Positions 47,368 through 61,190 are shown, counted from the first letter of the stretch. The stretch is DNA of 64,000 nt from Paraconiothyrium sp. Pb-2020 (GCA_022419385.1 JAJUBI010000006.1:4579822-4643821), one strand, 5' to 3'. Notes: generated by a model from the sequence alone, not told the origin. Translations and numbers: made by a program.

Positions 47368-48659
47368 ATAACTTTCGCAGAAATGAACTATTCCTAAGCT
47401 ATTATATGTCTCTGCCATAACCCTGTTATCTAATTATAGTACACCTCGCCTACTACAGCCCTATACTAGTAGTAACAGCCACTATATCTCCCTTATTACT
47501 CAGCTACTTTATTAGGTATACCTAGTCTACATACTATCCAAGCAGTATTACTAGTATAAATAATCCCTAGAATAGGTAATCTATTTATATACTAAATACT
47601 AAATAGGCCACTTAAAATCTAATATACGTTATTAAAAAGCTATAATTTAATATTTATTTACTACTAGTCTGTTAGGCTTATATAGCAGCGAGTAATACTT
47701 AGGTTATAATAAGGTTAATTTCTATCTAAGTTCTCTCTACCCCTAATAGGCTTTCTACTTTACCTTACTAGCGCTGCACTATAGCAGTATATATAAGGTA
47801 CTATCTATGTAGTTTTTACTTTTACTCTTATATAGTTTTTTATTAGATTAATACCTTATAATAAAATTAGTACTCTTATATATAAATTAAGAAAGAGGTA
47901 TATTTACTAAGTATAGTATTAGATATAATTTAGTTAATTTCTATTTTATATAAAAATAAATTATAGAATTTATAATAGAGTCTTTTTAATACTATAGTAA
48001 GTTATAGCCTAGTTAGAATTCTGTTACAATTACGACAGATCGAGACCTAGTAAAAGAAAATAATTATATATAGAATATTAGCAACACCTTTATTACTAAC
48101 TAGAGGACAGACGCTAGTTAGCGGGGCTAATTAGCTAATATATTATATAATATAGCTCCTACTAAGAGGGTAGGATTCTAGGAGTAAGCCAGCTTAGTAG
48201 AATTACTTAAAATACTCCTACTAAGAGAATATAATTCCCTAGAGTATAGTAAAGTAAGGGATTATAAGGATAATAAAAAATAGTATATAATTAAGATAGT
48301 TTTCTAAGTATTTCGTATTCTTTATAGTTAACTTCTATAGTTAAAATTAAAGTATATCTTCTATATAAGATCTATTAGTCTTCTTATATAATTATTACCT
48401 TACTTTTATAGTAGGTTAGAATATTCTTACACCCTTATTACTATCTACTCTTATCTACTAAATACCTACAAGGCTAGCCTAGGTTAGGTATATAGAACCC
48501 CCTTATAATACTTTAACTACCTAATATTTAAGATATTATAGCAACACCCTTAAGCTTAACTAGGTTAAGGGCCCTAATAAAAGCACAGCTTCTAGGCTAG
48601 TAACTAATTTAGTAGCACTACTAGCTACTTAGGCAGCAGAAATATAGAAACTTTAAATA

Positions 48660-49510
48660 TAGTAAAGGTATTAACTATACCTTCTATCCTAATAGTTATA
48701 CTAGCTAAAATATAGTTTAAGTACTAGAGCTATATAATAAAGAGAAGGTAGACCTTAAAACCTTTCTTACTAATATAGACCTATACTACTAATATAATTC
48801 TAATATATTTAGTAATAACTATACTAAGATACTAGCTGCTAAATTATATATAAAGGGTAAAGCCTTAATAGATAAGACCCTTAATAGATAACTTTCTAGT
48901 ATATAAGACTAGACCTAATAAATAGAAAGAAGAAACTACTAAGGTTTTTAGGTTTAAAAGAATTTAAGAAATAAATTAAAGTTATATTTAGTAATATAGA
49001 TAAGAAATAATAAGTAGAAAATTAATTTAGCGCCTTAAATAGAAAAGCTTAGCTAGTAAATAATAGCTAAATTTTATAAGTTATAAGCCTAAATTATATA
49101 GGATAATGCTCCGCTATAAGTAGCCTTCTATAATAGGCTAAAGAAGACTGTAAAGAATAAGTTAATACTATAGAAAGGCTAAAAGTCTTAAAGACTTAAT
49201 TAAGCTATTAGTTAAAGTAGACTAACCTATAAAATGCTACTAGAGAAGAAAGAACTAGAGAAGCTAGTTATAGAATAAAAGGTAAACTTAAAAAAGACCT
49301 AATAAGAAGATAGGTAAGATAAGAATAGAGATATTATTATAGAGAATAAAGCTTAAGAAAAGAAAGAGTAAACCTATAATAAAGAAATAAAATAAAATCT
49401 AATAATAACTTTTAGAAAAAAGCCTATTTAATATAGTAAATAAGGGCACTTTAAGAAAGAGTGCCTAAAGAAGATAGTCTAAGAAAAAGAGCCTAGATTA
49501 TTAGAGTAGT
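48660..49510 (+). mobile_element. Decayed LTR-retrotransposon gag-like remnant
   Basis: The plus strand keeps fragments of a lysine-rich gag-like frame. Near 49428-49470 one frame reads KKPI, stop, YSK, stop, GHFKKECLKK, which fits the second half of a CCHC zinc knuckle with a cysteine turned to tyrosine and glutamine codons turned to stops. The preceding 0.7 kb is A/G-rich on this strand as expected for a charged gag. The assignment rests mainly on the knuckle. Confidence 0.4.
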
Positions 49511-50639
49511 AATAGTAATACTACGCCCTAAAATACCTAAATTAGAAAATTTAGAATAATAATATAATACTAAATACTAAGGTAGAATCTTTATAAATAG
49601 AGCTTACAGACCCCTATAAAGGGGTAGATAAGAATAGCTATTTAGAGGTATTAGGTAGAATAGTAGTATACAGAGTAACTAAAAGAAAATACTAGGTCTA
49701 TAGGGAACCTATACACTAAGCCTAGAATTATTATAAAAAATCTAAATTATTAGACTAGATATATATTAGATATATAAATAGGTAGTAGCCTAATAAGAAA
49801 AATATATAACCTAACTTAGTAGCTTAGAATTAAGATAATTATATAAAACTAAGTTTAGTAATACTATATAATAGATTATACACTACTAAGACTAAAAAAT
49901 GTAGTATAGAAGAACTCTAGAAATAGGGAATACTTCTAACTAAGTAAAAATAAGTACTAAAGTAGAGAATGCACGTTTATTAGTTTAATATATAAAAAAG
50001 AACTATAGGCCCTTATCTTAGAAAATATACTATATAAACAGTTATTCTATTTATTAGGTAAAAGTATCTAACAGGAAACTGGCTATAGGCCTAGAATAAT
50101 ATAATAAAACCCTATAGTATAAGTGTATAGACACATACCCTATAAGAAAAAATATAACTATATAGAAACCTAGAAATAGATAGATTATAGATAACTAGAA
50201 TATCTAGAATACTTAGTAAGAAGAATCTATAGTAGTAGACTACTTAGATTAAACTATAAGTTTATATTATACTAGGAGTGTATAATAATAGGTTGTAAAG
50301 ACTATAAAGAAGAAGATAAGAAATCTAAATATATCTAATACTTACTATAGAAAGGTATTAGAGAAGGGCTATAGTAGAATACCCTTATAGCACCTTAGAA
50401 GTAAGGTTAAAAAATAGATACCTATAAAGAAAGGGATACTATATAACCCCTTTAGAATAATATTAAATAATCTAGAATAGACTATTCTTTTATAAATAAT
50501 ACTACTGTAAAGGCACCTATAATAAAATATAAAAGTAATTAAAAAACTAGAATACTACTAAATAGAGAGCTAAACTAGTAAGAGTGTTCTAAAGACTTAT
50601 AGAGTAGAAGCTAATAGCACTATAAACTATAAATAATAA

Positions 50640-50930
50640 AGTAAGTTATAATTAGAGAATTTTAAATAGAAGCTTTAATAGACCCTAGTATAATAGAATA
50701 TCTAATATTGCTAAAGGTAGTAGAAAAATATAATCTACTATATAGGGATAAGAAGGTACCTATACAGCTAGAAATAGCTAATAATATAATATTCTAAAGC
50801 TATAGTAAAGGCTAGTTATACCTAAAAATAATACTATTACCTATTAGAATTAAGGGATTTAAGAGCTAATATAGCTTTACTATTTATTAAACTTCTAAAG
50901 GGTAGCTAGTCCTAAAAGGGTTAAGGTTAG
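50640..50930 (+). mobile_element. Retroviral-type aspartyl protease remnant
   Basis: One frame reads ALIDPSIIEYLI, then KVVEKYNLLYRDKKVP and later PIRIKGFKS, with stops as TAG/TAA. The start fits a decayed LIDPGAT-type catalytic motif of LTR-retroelement proteases. It lies downstream of the gag-like remnant on the same strand, the expected order in a gag-pol element. Confidence 0.42.
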
Positions 50931-51094
50931 TTCTTAGGCAAAATAACTAAGAAGGGAAGGGAAAGTTCTATTAATATAGAAGTATTTTATAAAGTATAAT
51001 AAGTTAATAAGGGAGCCTAAGTAAATCTAAACAATAGATTAATAAATAGGTTAAATATAAGTATAAAAGCCTTATACTTAAGTTTTTATATACT

Positions 51095-51200
51095 TAGTCT
51101 AGGTAATAGTTAACTATTACTTATTAACTATTACTTGTTAACTATTAGTTATATAGTTAATAGTTAACTATTGCTTATTAACTATTAGTTACGTAACTTT
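51095..51200. repeat. Short AT-rich repeats of TTAACTATTA type
   Basis: The sequence TTAACTATTA and close variants recur in direct and inverted form about eight times in 100 bp, so the segment can fold into hairpins. It may be a replication or recombination relic, or simple-sequence decay. Confidence 0.5.
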
Positions 51201-51366
51201 CTTTAGCGCCTAGTAGCATAGTTAAAATATATACCCCACTCTAGGTAAGCTAATAGTAAGTATTATTATAGTATTACCCCCTTTAGTCCCAGTCCAGCTC
51301 ATACACCCAGTTCGACATAGAGAAAATTAACACAAATTTGTTAAGTTGGGGTGGGCACCTATGGCT

Positions 51367-51818
51367 AATAGGTAGAGTAACTAAAAGTTAGTATAGAAGC
51401 TTAGCTAATAGATATAATAATCTAAAAGTTGGTGCGTGAGCTTAGCTAATAGATATACTAATCTAAAAGTTAGTACGTAAGCTTAGCTAATAAATGTACT
51501 AATCTAAAAGTTAATGTATAAGCTTAGCTAATAGGTGTACTAATCTAAAAGTTAATATATAAGCTTAGCTAATAGGTATACTAATCTAAAAGTCGGTGCA
51601 TAAGCTTAGCTAATATATATACTAATCTAAAAGTTAGTATATAAGCTTAGCTAATAGATGCACTAATCTAAAAGTTAGTGTGTAAGCTTAGCTAATAAAT
51701 ATACTAATCTAAAAGTTAGTGTATAAGCTTAGCTAATAGATGTACTAATCTAAAAGTTAGTATATAAGCTTAGCTAATAGGTGCACTAATCTAAATTTTA
51801 GTATATAGCTTTATTACT
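51367..51818 (+). repeat. 41-bp minisatellite, about 11 copies
   Basis: The octamer TCTAAAAG (or a variant) recurs at 51421, 51462, 51503, 51544, 51585, 51626, 51667, 51708 and 51749, exactly every 41 bp, with degenerate edge copies at 51380 and 51790. Each unit also contains AAGCTTAGCTAAT. Differences between units are mostly C/T and G/A transitions. Confidence 0.92.
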
Positions 51819-52173
51819 TATTATATTAATAATTATTATAACACTAACCTTATAATGCTACTAAAAAAGCCACTACTAGGCTATATAGAAGAGGAGAAAA
51901 AAGAAGTAAAGCGCAAATATAATTAACTTATCTATTAAAAATAGAAATAGCAGAATGTAGAAGAAGCTCTATAGTGCTAGGCACTAGGCCCCTATTAATA
52001 TACTTAGTTCTATAACTAGCCAATACTACCTCTATTACTAGGTTAGTAATAGAAATACTAATAATAATAAACTTATGTGCCTAGTCTACAATCCTATATA
52101 CTCTAGCCTACTAAGGCCTTAGTTTATAGGGCATCTTACCCTCTACTATATATATAAATTACCCTAATCTATA

Positions 52174-52269
52174 TACTGCCTACTATCTAAGCACCTATAC
52201 TACCTACTCCCTAAGTATATATACTACTTACTACCTAAATACCTATACTACCTGCTACCTAAGCATACA
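52174..52269 (+). repeat. 24-bp tandem repeat, 4 copies
   Basis: Units beginning TACTGCC or TACTAC start at 52174, 52198, 52222 and 52246, and each contains CTA-CCTAA-type blocks. The copies differ by transitions. It lies within the AT-rich block. Confidence 0.7.
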
Positions 52270-54768
52270 TACCCTAAGTGTCTATACTATAAGTAACTAT
52301 ACTATATACTACTGTTATTGCACCTATATAACCTGCTATTCTAGGTTATACACTTCTACTAGATACAACACATTTTAGAGACCCTAAACTAAGTAGTAGC
52401 CTAGATACTAGGGCACTAACTACCTAACTAAAGAGGCCTTAAATACTAGAGCCATCTGAACTAATATATTCTATATAACTATATACACTAGAGGATCTAA
52501 TCTAATTAGCCTTATATTATATAACTCTAGTAGCTTATAATAACCTAACTATACCTACTTTATCCTACAGAGATAAGATATTACTACTTAAAGTATAGTT
52601 TAAAGAATAGCTAAACTATAATAGTGACCCTAAAATACTTCCTACACAGCTACCTACTACTAATATCTCTAATTATTTACTATAAATAGAAAGTAATAGT
52701 AATAGAAGGTATACTATCTTATATAGCAGCTAAGGTATATACTAATTAAAATACTCTTTATATAATCTAACCCCCTAATACACCCTAATATAATAATATA
52801 GTATACCTAAATTGTTAAGTTAGGGTATACTACCTTATACCTAAGCACTCGCCCTATTTATACAGTAGATAGGCTAATAATCTACTAATAGACTTCTAAA
52901 ATAATTAATAGTCCTCTACCCTACTAACTAAGACTAAACAATGCAGCAACCTTCTTATATAATATATATTAGTTATATGTAACTGTTTAGCCCTAAAATA
53001 TAAAGGTGGCCTTACTATTATCTAGATAACAGAATACCTATCTAGAGTAGAAATAACCTTTGTAAATATAGTAGTATCTTTAGTACCTTAACCCTTAATA
53101 CTATCTAATACCTTACTGTTATATCCTAAGAAATAGAGGAATATTTTTTAACACTAGAGTCTATCTCTTACTAGAACTAACTAAGAAACAGACACTCCCC
53201 TAATATTAAACCTAGATAAGTCTGAGACGGAATACCTTATCTAATTAAGTTTTTACACTATTAAATAAGTGTTTAATATTAATAGTATTGTATTCTCTCC
53301 TAGTAGCCTTAGTATATTCTAAGATAATATTAAACTCTTATTTCTACCTGCCTTTATAGAAAGCTTTAATAGGAACTAAGGTATATTATTTCTACTAGTT
53401 ATTCTCTATAAATACTGTAATATCTTATTCTATACTACTAACTTATTCTAATATTATGTTTTCTAGCCTTACTTTTCTAACTCCTATATAGTGTATGGGA
53501 AGCGCACTACAGCACAATTATAATATATAAAAGACTATATTTTAGAAGCTTAAATAGATAATGTTATATTCTTAGCCCTTAAAGCTACTAGCTATGGCTT
53601 CTAGCCTATATATAACCTAACACACTTTGCACATATTATAGCAAACTTATATATTAAGTAAGAAAGTAGAATACATTTCTTTAGCCACAGCTGTATTAAT
53701 ACCCAGAGACTAGTAAGTGCTACTACACTTACTTTATTATAAAATAAGATTATTAAGCTTACCTATACTATTTATATTAAGAATATAGACTTACTAGATA
53801 ATATTTTTTAAGATACTACTCTTATTATTATAAGATATAACCTAAAAAACACTTATCTTAGAAGCTATAAGTCTATACTTAAATGTTAAAATGCGTTGGA
53901 ATAATATGTTAAGACCTATTAGAATACAAAATATATTAATCTAGATAGGTTCTACCTTAACCTTGCAATACAAACTAGATCCCTTACTAAAGGTATAACT
54001 ACGCTTAGAAAGAGTTAATATAATTAATACTAGATAGATAACTTCTGTATAGTAAACTATATATTAGTAACCCCTATATACTATTTCTTTACTAGGACTA
54101 ATGCAGAAACTGCTTCTATTAAACTCTAAGAGAATAATATAATTTAGTCTTTAGGTATTATACTTGCCAAAGTGTAAAACACTAATAAAGAGCCGCTATA
54201 TCTACTAATTTGTAGATATAGAGTATTCTTAGACTAGAAATTAGAACTGCTAGCATATATAAATAAAATATTACAACTATAGGAGGCTACTTATATATTT
54301 AAGTAACTCTATAACTAAGTCTATATTATAAAGAAGTATATACACTAGGCACTAGCTAATAATAGTACCTTTCTTAACTGCTAAGAGTTCTGTCTAGTCT
54401 TACCTACATTTAGACAACTTGCTGATATTTATACTACTAATGGCTACACACATACTATACTAGGTAGTAACTAAATATACTAACTATACTAGTTACTATA
54501 TACACAGAATATAAATAACTTTTATATATAAGAATATAATAGATAGCTTACTGCTCTAGAAGCTGTTATAGTAAATATAGTAACTAAAAACCCTAATATA
54601 TAGGAATAAGACCTAAATAGTCTTATAGCTACTACTATAGTATATACCCTAAGTCTTATATTACAATATTACAGCCTTAAAGAGAGGGATATATAAGCAC
54701 TTACTATAGGTAAAAGATAGCTATAACTAAGGATATATAATAAATAAGGCTAGACCTAGAGAACCTAC

Positions 54769-55560
54769 TTAAAATATTAAGGTCTTAAATATGCTAAATC
54801 TATATCTATATATAGTATAATCTGATCCCACACCGCCTTTGCTATTAGAACGACACAATACTAACCTTTTAAATTTAAAAATATCTATACTTAGATGTAT
54901 ACTATTATGTTCTTTAAAAATTAAAGAATAACACCCTAATCTTATATGTCTATATATAAGAGGGTTAAATTCTATAATACTTAGGTACCTTAATAGAAGA
55001 AGCGTTGCAAGAATATCTATTCTTTTTATTAAGAAGGTAGTCTTAAATTTTCTTATATATAACACTACTCTATATCTAGGCATACAACTAATTCGTGTAA
55101 ACTTCTATTAGTAAATAATAGTTAGAGCACATGGGTAGATCCTATATTAATATATAATAATTCTACTAATAAGCTAAGATAAGTAACCCTAGTAGAAAGG
55201 GTATAGAGGTTCTATTATACTAGACTATTTATACCTACCTTTCTAACCTTAGAGTAAAACCCAATAAGATTTACTATACTGGAGCAAATAGTAAGGTATA
55301 TAATAAAATCTTCTTTACTATATAGGTAATATATATATAGTAAGGGCGTATTATACCTCTATTTACACCTAGTAGTAATAACCTGCCATAGCTCTGCAAT
55401 GCACTATAAATAAAGAGACTAGAGGTATACTGTAAGATTCTATATACTTTACTATAAGGTAAAGATGCATTATATATATGCCTACTACTTAAATAATATC
55501 TATTATATAATATTCCCAAGTATATATAGGCTATTCTACACTATACTAAAATAAATATAA
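54769..55560 (-). mobile_element. Non-LTR (LINE, Tad-like) reverse-transcriptase remnant
   Basis: On the minus strand, the frame 55519-55274 reads LYNRYYLSSRHIYNASL, then KVYRILQYTSSLF and SYGRLLLLGVNRGI. This resembles, in decayed form, the C-terminal reverse-transcriptase region of fungal LINEs, where LDSKLSF and a GP..RRLL motif occur. A second open minus frame at 55083-54769 lies just downstream and may be the following linker. Identification is by pattern only. Confidence 0.45.
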
Positions 55561-56989
55561 TAGAGACTGTACTACTAAGTAAGGCTTATATAATAAGAAT
55601 ATATGTAAAATGCAGCTAGTAAACTACTTTATAGTAAACTAAGTAGATGTTTTTTTACTTAGGTAATAGTAAGAATTAATAAATCTATATAAAAGTAGTT
55701 TAAAAATCTCTACCCTATTAAGAGAGTAAGTAAGTTAGGTACTTTAAAACTGCATAGTATTTACAACTTAAGATAATATAGATATTACTTTAAGTAAAGA
55801 TTTACTAGAGGATGCCTTATTAATAAGCTATTACCCTAATATACTAGAACCTCTATACTAATTTATAGCTTCCTTAAAGACTGTATAACAGCAGCAGACG
55901 GCGTAGAATAGAATAAAGATAATACAGATTAGCCACCTAAACCTTATTAGGATAGGAGAGACTTAGAATTAAAAAGTAATATATTAGAAGAATTAAGCCT
56001 TTTTATTTTAGAGTAAGTATACTAAGGTAGTATACCTATAGATAGACTTATATATATAATACTCTTTACTTCTATACCCTAGTATAGTAAATAATTGTCT
56101 ATTCTAGTTATATAGAGGAAGAGTAGCAAAAACTTATTAGAAAGATTATTAGATATAGTAAATAAGTAGTAAATATTTTAAAAAATTATAATACAACTAT
56201 ACTACACTAAATAAGTGTATACTATATAGAAAACAGCGACCTAACTATCTTATAATCTAATCTAAGTAGAAATATTAAAAGAATTTAGTAATAAAGGCCA
56301 TTTTAGGCAGATTGTACACAATTAGAGAATATTAGAAAAATATTAATCTAAATACTAAGGAAAACAAACGCGCTAAATTAAAATAATAAACTATATTATA
56401 ATATACGCGTTGGCAGTATATAGTTATACAAACTATAATATTATTATAACTACATTAGAGAGGCTGTTAAGCACAGAAAAAGTGCTAGGCATAGATACTA
56501 GTTACTAATACTAATAAATATAAGAGGAGACAGTTTTATATTAGTACTACTTCCCCTAATATTACTAATATCTTTGCAGATATATGCCTAGTATTAGAAT
56601 AGTATTTAGCACTAGTTTTAAAGATAAAAATAAAGATAATAATAATACCTAACCTACTAGGTATAAACCTAGACACCCTTACAATAGTAATAATCTAATA
56701 TTATATACACTAGGCGTGTACCACCTAATAGAATAAGTAGCAAAGCTATAGAATATACTAGATAAACTAGCCTAACTAGTCTCTTAGAGCCTTAATGCTA
56801 GGGAAATAATACTGTACTAAACCTACTACTCTATATAGTAACTTCGAATTTGAAAACTACAACAGACTAAGACTAGATTAAAGAAGGCCTATATATAAAT
56901 AAAAGAACTATATACCCTAATTATAATACTAGTAGTAAGGTACACAAAGTAAATACTCTAAAAGTCTAGCTAATAAGTTAGGGTTACTA

Positions 56990-57345
56990 TATAATCCACC
57001 AGAAGACATAGAAGCTAAAACAGACTAGATTATCTACACTAATATAGAGGGCAAAGAAGTAGTAAAAGTATAATATATAAAAGCTAGAGAAGTATAGATA
57101 GATATAGAACTACCTAGTTATATATAGACTATATAGGGTAGTTAGTTCTTAAAAAGTAATAAGGCAATAATATAACTAGATAGAAGAGTTTCTAAGTATA
57201 AGAATACTATAAAGTTATTAAAGAGGCGTAGATATATATATTATACCCCTACTACTATAAGACAGAGTGCATCCTATTTATAGTAGAAAAATACTACCTA
57301 CTTAAAATATACTATATTAAAATAGAACCGGCATGGCAAAGAATA
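56990..57345 (+). pseudogene. RIP-decayed open reading frame, probably transposon-derived
   Basis: A single plus-strand frame can be followed for about 115 codons: PPEDIEAKTD, IIYTNIEGKEVVKV, IDIELPSYI, LDRRVSKYKNTIKLLKRR, YYTPTTIRQSASYL and NTTYLKY. It is broken only by TAG and TAA codons. I do not recognise the family; an ORF1-like protein of a retroelement is possible. It is the clearest place to see RIP-type nonsense changes. Confidence 0.55.
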
Positions 57346-58429
57346 ATTTAAGATAACCTTAAAAATAACTAAGTATTTACTTAAAACTAGCGTGCTCTCT
57401 AGACCTTAGACAGAAGATATATAATATTACCTATAATAAATATCTATAAGTATATCTCTAAGTTACCTAGTAAAGATTTAATCTTAATATTAGTAGAAGA
57501 GTAACTAGACTAGTGCCTATAATATTTACCTATCTATTATACTTATTAAAGGTAAGACTTATTATAGAAAAGAATATAAAGCAGTAGATAAAACTATAAG
57601 ACTTAAATTTATAAAGGGTTAGAGTTAGATAATAGAGTAATAAGCAGAATAAATACATTAGTTATACCTATAACTCTTATATAATATAACCCTAACTAGC
57701 AGGTAAAGAACCCTAACTTAATAATAGATTATAAATAGTATTAGAACTATATAATATCTGCCACTATAGTATATATACCCTAACTTAATAAAGGCACTAG
57801 TAGGGTAGCCTAAGCTTAGATAGGCTATAGAGCTCTAACTAGGTAACTAATCTCTCTTACCTAATTAACTACCTTAAATTTAGGTCCCCCCTACTAACTC
57901 TACTACTATAACTACTATTATAAAGCGCTTTTCTTATGCCTATTAGTAAGTATAATCTAAAGCAGCGCCAGGTGTAATTTTATTTAATTCTTAAATTACT
58001 GCGCCTATAACGCTGTTTCTATTATTAGTGCTCTAAAAGTAAGAGAAAGGCACTAACTTAATTAGGTACAGCCTAATATAGTTAGAAACTAAATTTTATA
58101 AAGTTCCTATTTATTAAGTTGGGGGGCCTACTATATACTACTAATATCCTTAGCTGTATATCCTATATTTTCTATTTATTAACTTAGGGTGGCTCTCTAG
58201 GTCTTCTATTTTAGATACCTTTTCTTTTCTATTGTAAGAATGTTATAGTAAGTGCTGTTAAAGAGTGTTTAGAGATAACTTTTTTATTATCTTATATTAT
58301 CTTTTATAATATTTGTAAAGTAGTATGCTAAAATATTATCTTTTAGTAATACTAACTTAACCTTTTACAATAGGGTCCTAGTAAGAGGACGAGCTAATAT
58401 AAGATATAATATAAGTTCTCCCCTACTAG

Positions 58430-58590
58430 TAAGGCCCCCAACTTAACAAAAGTAAATATTAGAAAATATTCCCTTTATTAAGTTAGGGACCTCCTTATTA
58501 TCTTATTTATTTTAAAATTTATTAAGTTAGGGTAGTTCTCTTAGTGCCTTTCCTTTTAATAGTTATTAAATTAGGGTGCCTCTCTTTCTA
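58430..58590. repeat. Cluster of TTAAGTTAGGG motifs, one inverted pair
   Basis: Within 160 bp, CCCAACTTAACAAAAG (about 58437) is followed by TTTATTAAGTTAGGGA (about 58475), TTTATTAAGTTAGGGT (about 58525) and a variant ATTAAATTAGGGTG (about 58564). The first two form an inverted pair about 40 bp apart. Similar motifs occur elsewhere in the block. Confidence 0.6.
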
Positions 58591-61099
58591 TTAGGCAATT
58601 TGCTAACTATAACTATAGTATAATTAGAGATATAAATAATCCTGTTAAGGTGTCTTTATATTATTTATTCTTATCCGAGCTAAGTGATGCCCTATCTAAT
58701 TTAGATAATAACTAGGGTGCGACAATAACAGTAGTTAGGCTAAAGATAATAAACCTCTTCTAAATAGGCCTACTATTCTAGAAACTAGTTCTTATAACCT
58801 AACTCTAAGTAACTTATAGTACTAGCACTAACCTAGGCCCCTGCGTTAAAGCTACACTAGCTATATAGTAGTTATTACTTAATAAGAACTCTGCAGCACC
58901 CACTCTTATAAGAACTAGATAATAATAATAATAGATTTAGAGGGTTATACAAACTACCTAAAGATAAAGATAACCTAGTAGCCTAGAAAGAGACTGTTTA
59001 TAACTATAATATATTTTATAAATTAACTTAAATTATTAAGAATAAGAAGAATAGAGTAAATACTTCTAGTTAACTTAACTAGAGCTTACAGCTCTCTATA
59101 GTATATTAGAGTAAGCTATATTGCGTTTTCTTACCTAGAAAGATATTTATAACAAAATTAGTATAATATAAGCTGCTGTTATTAAGATATCTACTTTACT
59201 AATAAAAACTAACTAGAGCCTATTATCTTAAGGAAGTTAATGCAGAATAATATTAGTAGTATAATAAGCTATATACTTATAACCTAATAGAAGTAAATAA
59301 GTATAATCTAACCTAGATATACCTCTATATTACCTTCTATATTAGAATTAAATATCTAGATAAGCTCTAGTCTAAAATATAATCTAAAGCTAAATTCTAT
59401 ACTTTATATAAATTAAGCAGCTCTTCTTTTCGCATATACCCTCTAAATTATTAGTAAATATATTTATAAGACTATTAATATATAGTGTATAGTAGATACG
59501 CTTAATATCTTATAAGCCTTAGGAGAATAGTATAGATAATTCTAGTATAAAATTATAAAAGAATAGGCGCAAATAAAAGAGAGCATTAGAGATTACTAGT
59601 TCTTATTAAATTATAATTTAGGTATAGAGAAGATGCACTATTTCTTATATAAAATTTAAAATAATATTCTAGAATAATATATTAAAATTAATATACTACT
59701 TAGGACTCTAAATCTATACACTGCTAATATTAAGGCACCTCTTAAATAGAAGCGTGCAGTAATGAACAATATACTAAAATAGGTATTAAAGAATTTAAAG
59801 TTAGCTTCTTAAGCTCTAGATAGTGCAGATAATAATATATACTAAGTAATTATAAGTAATACAACTTTAGCGCTCTTTATATTAGAATATAAATCTAGTA
59901 TAGAAATTATCTGTAAATTTAACCCTAAAAATAAAGACATATTAGATATAGGTTCTAAGTTAGGGAGTGTATTAGAAGATAAAGATACAGAGATATAGAA
60001 TAAGCTATAGAGTAATAGTACTATAGAAGGGGAAGATATAGAAGATACTGCCCTAGATATAGAATAAATAGAGTAAGAATACTAGCGGGTATATAAATTA
60101 TTTAAACGCGGCTATTCTAAAAAATACTAGTATATAGTATATATATTCGCCTTAAGGGATAAATACCTGCCTGTTTAACCCCCTAAAGACAACCCTAATA
60201 ACCTTAAGAAGACTATTTAGTTTTGTATAAAAGGTAGTTATTTTAAAGTAGTAGGTAGCCATTACCTTAATAACCTCTAAGAATTTAACTAGAAAGACTT
60301 AGATAAGAAGGGTATACTATATTCTAACCCCTCTTAGAACTCTAGTGGCAATTCTACTGTATAGGCAGATACTGTTAAGGTATTTAAAGATACCTCTAGA
60401 TTAACCCCTACTAAGCTAGAGAAGAAAATAAAGTAGTATAAAATGCTTTATAATATATACATAACCCTTATAAAGTTAAAGAAGATGCTAGATGGCACCT
60501 AAGAAAAGAAAAGTATAAAGAAGGTAATCCTTAATATACTATATAAGGGTAAAAATACTACTATAGAGAAGAATATTCTAGAGAACACTAATAAGGAGCT
60601 AAATATAGATCTCTTATAGGAAAAATATAATATTATAAATAACTAAGATAAGATCTGCTGCACTAATAATAGAAGAAAAAAGTAGAGTACTGTAGAGAAT
60701 AATAAAGATAATTATTATAAGTAATACACTTATATATATAAACTACTAGACCTAGATAAGGTTACCTAATTTAAGAGTAACTATAAAGAGATAGAATAGC
60801 TTCTAACTAGTAGCTTATTTAAAATGCAGCCTTAGAACTATAAGCAGTTTATAGGGACCTCTATTATAAAGTTAGTTAGAAATACTACCTACCTAGATAG
60901 ACCTTTACCTAGTATAAACCTCTTTAGGTACAAATAATAGTAGTAGTAAAAATTAATTAAGAGAATAAAGTAAGCTGTGTATAAGGTATATAAGTAAAAA
61001 AAATTATATCTTATAGTATTATATTAGTAGATGGCACTAGCTTATATAAAACTTTATTAAATACAACTGCTATTACTAATATAAGTAATTAACCTAGGC

Positions 61100-61190
61100 T
61101 GTATATACTCTAACTTAATAATATTTAATTTTATTAAGTTAGGGACCCTCTATAGTATCTTATATAAAAATTTTTTGTTAAGTTAGGGTT
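61100..61190. repeat. TTAAGTTAGGG motif cluster
   Basis: CTAACTTAATAA (about 61110) is followed by two direct copies, TTATTAAGTTAGGGAC (about 61130) and TTGTTAAGTTAGGGTT (about 61177). The arrangement of one inverted and two direct copies mirrors that at 58430-58590 and may mark ends of small transposons. Confidence 0.55.

Noticed and set aside
58430..61190. Telomere or interstitial telomeric repeat
   Set aside because: TTAGGG occurs only as single units inside a longer TTAAGTTAGGG motif, never as a tandem array.
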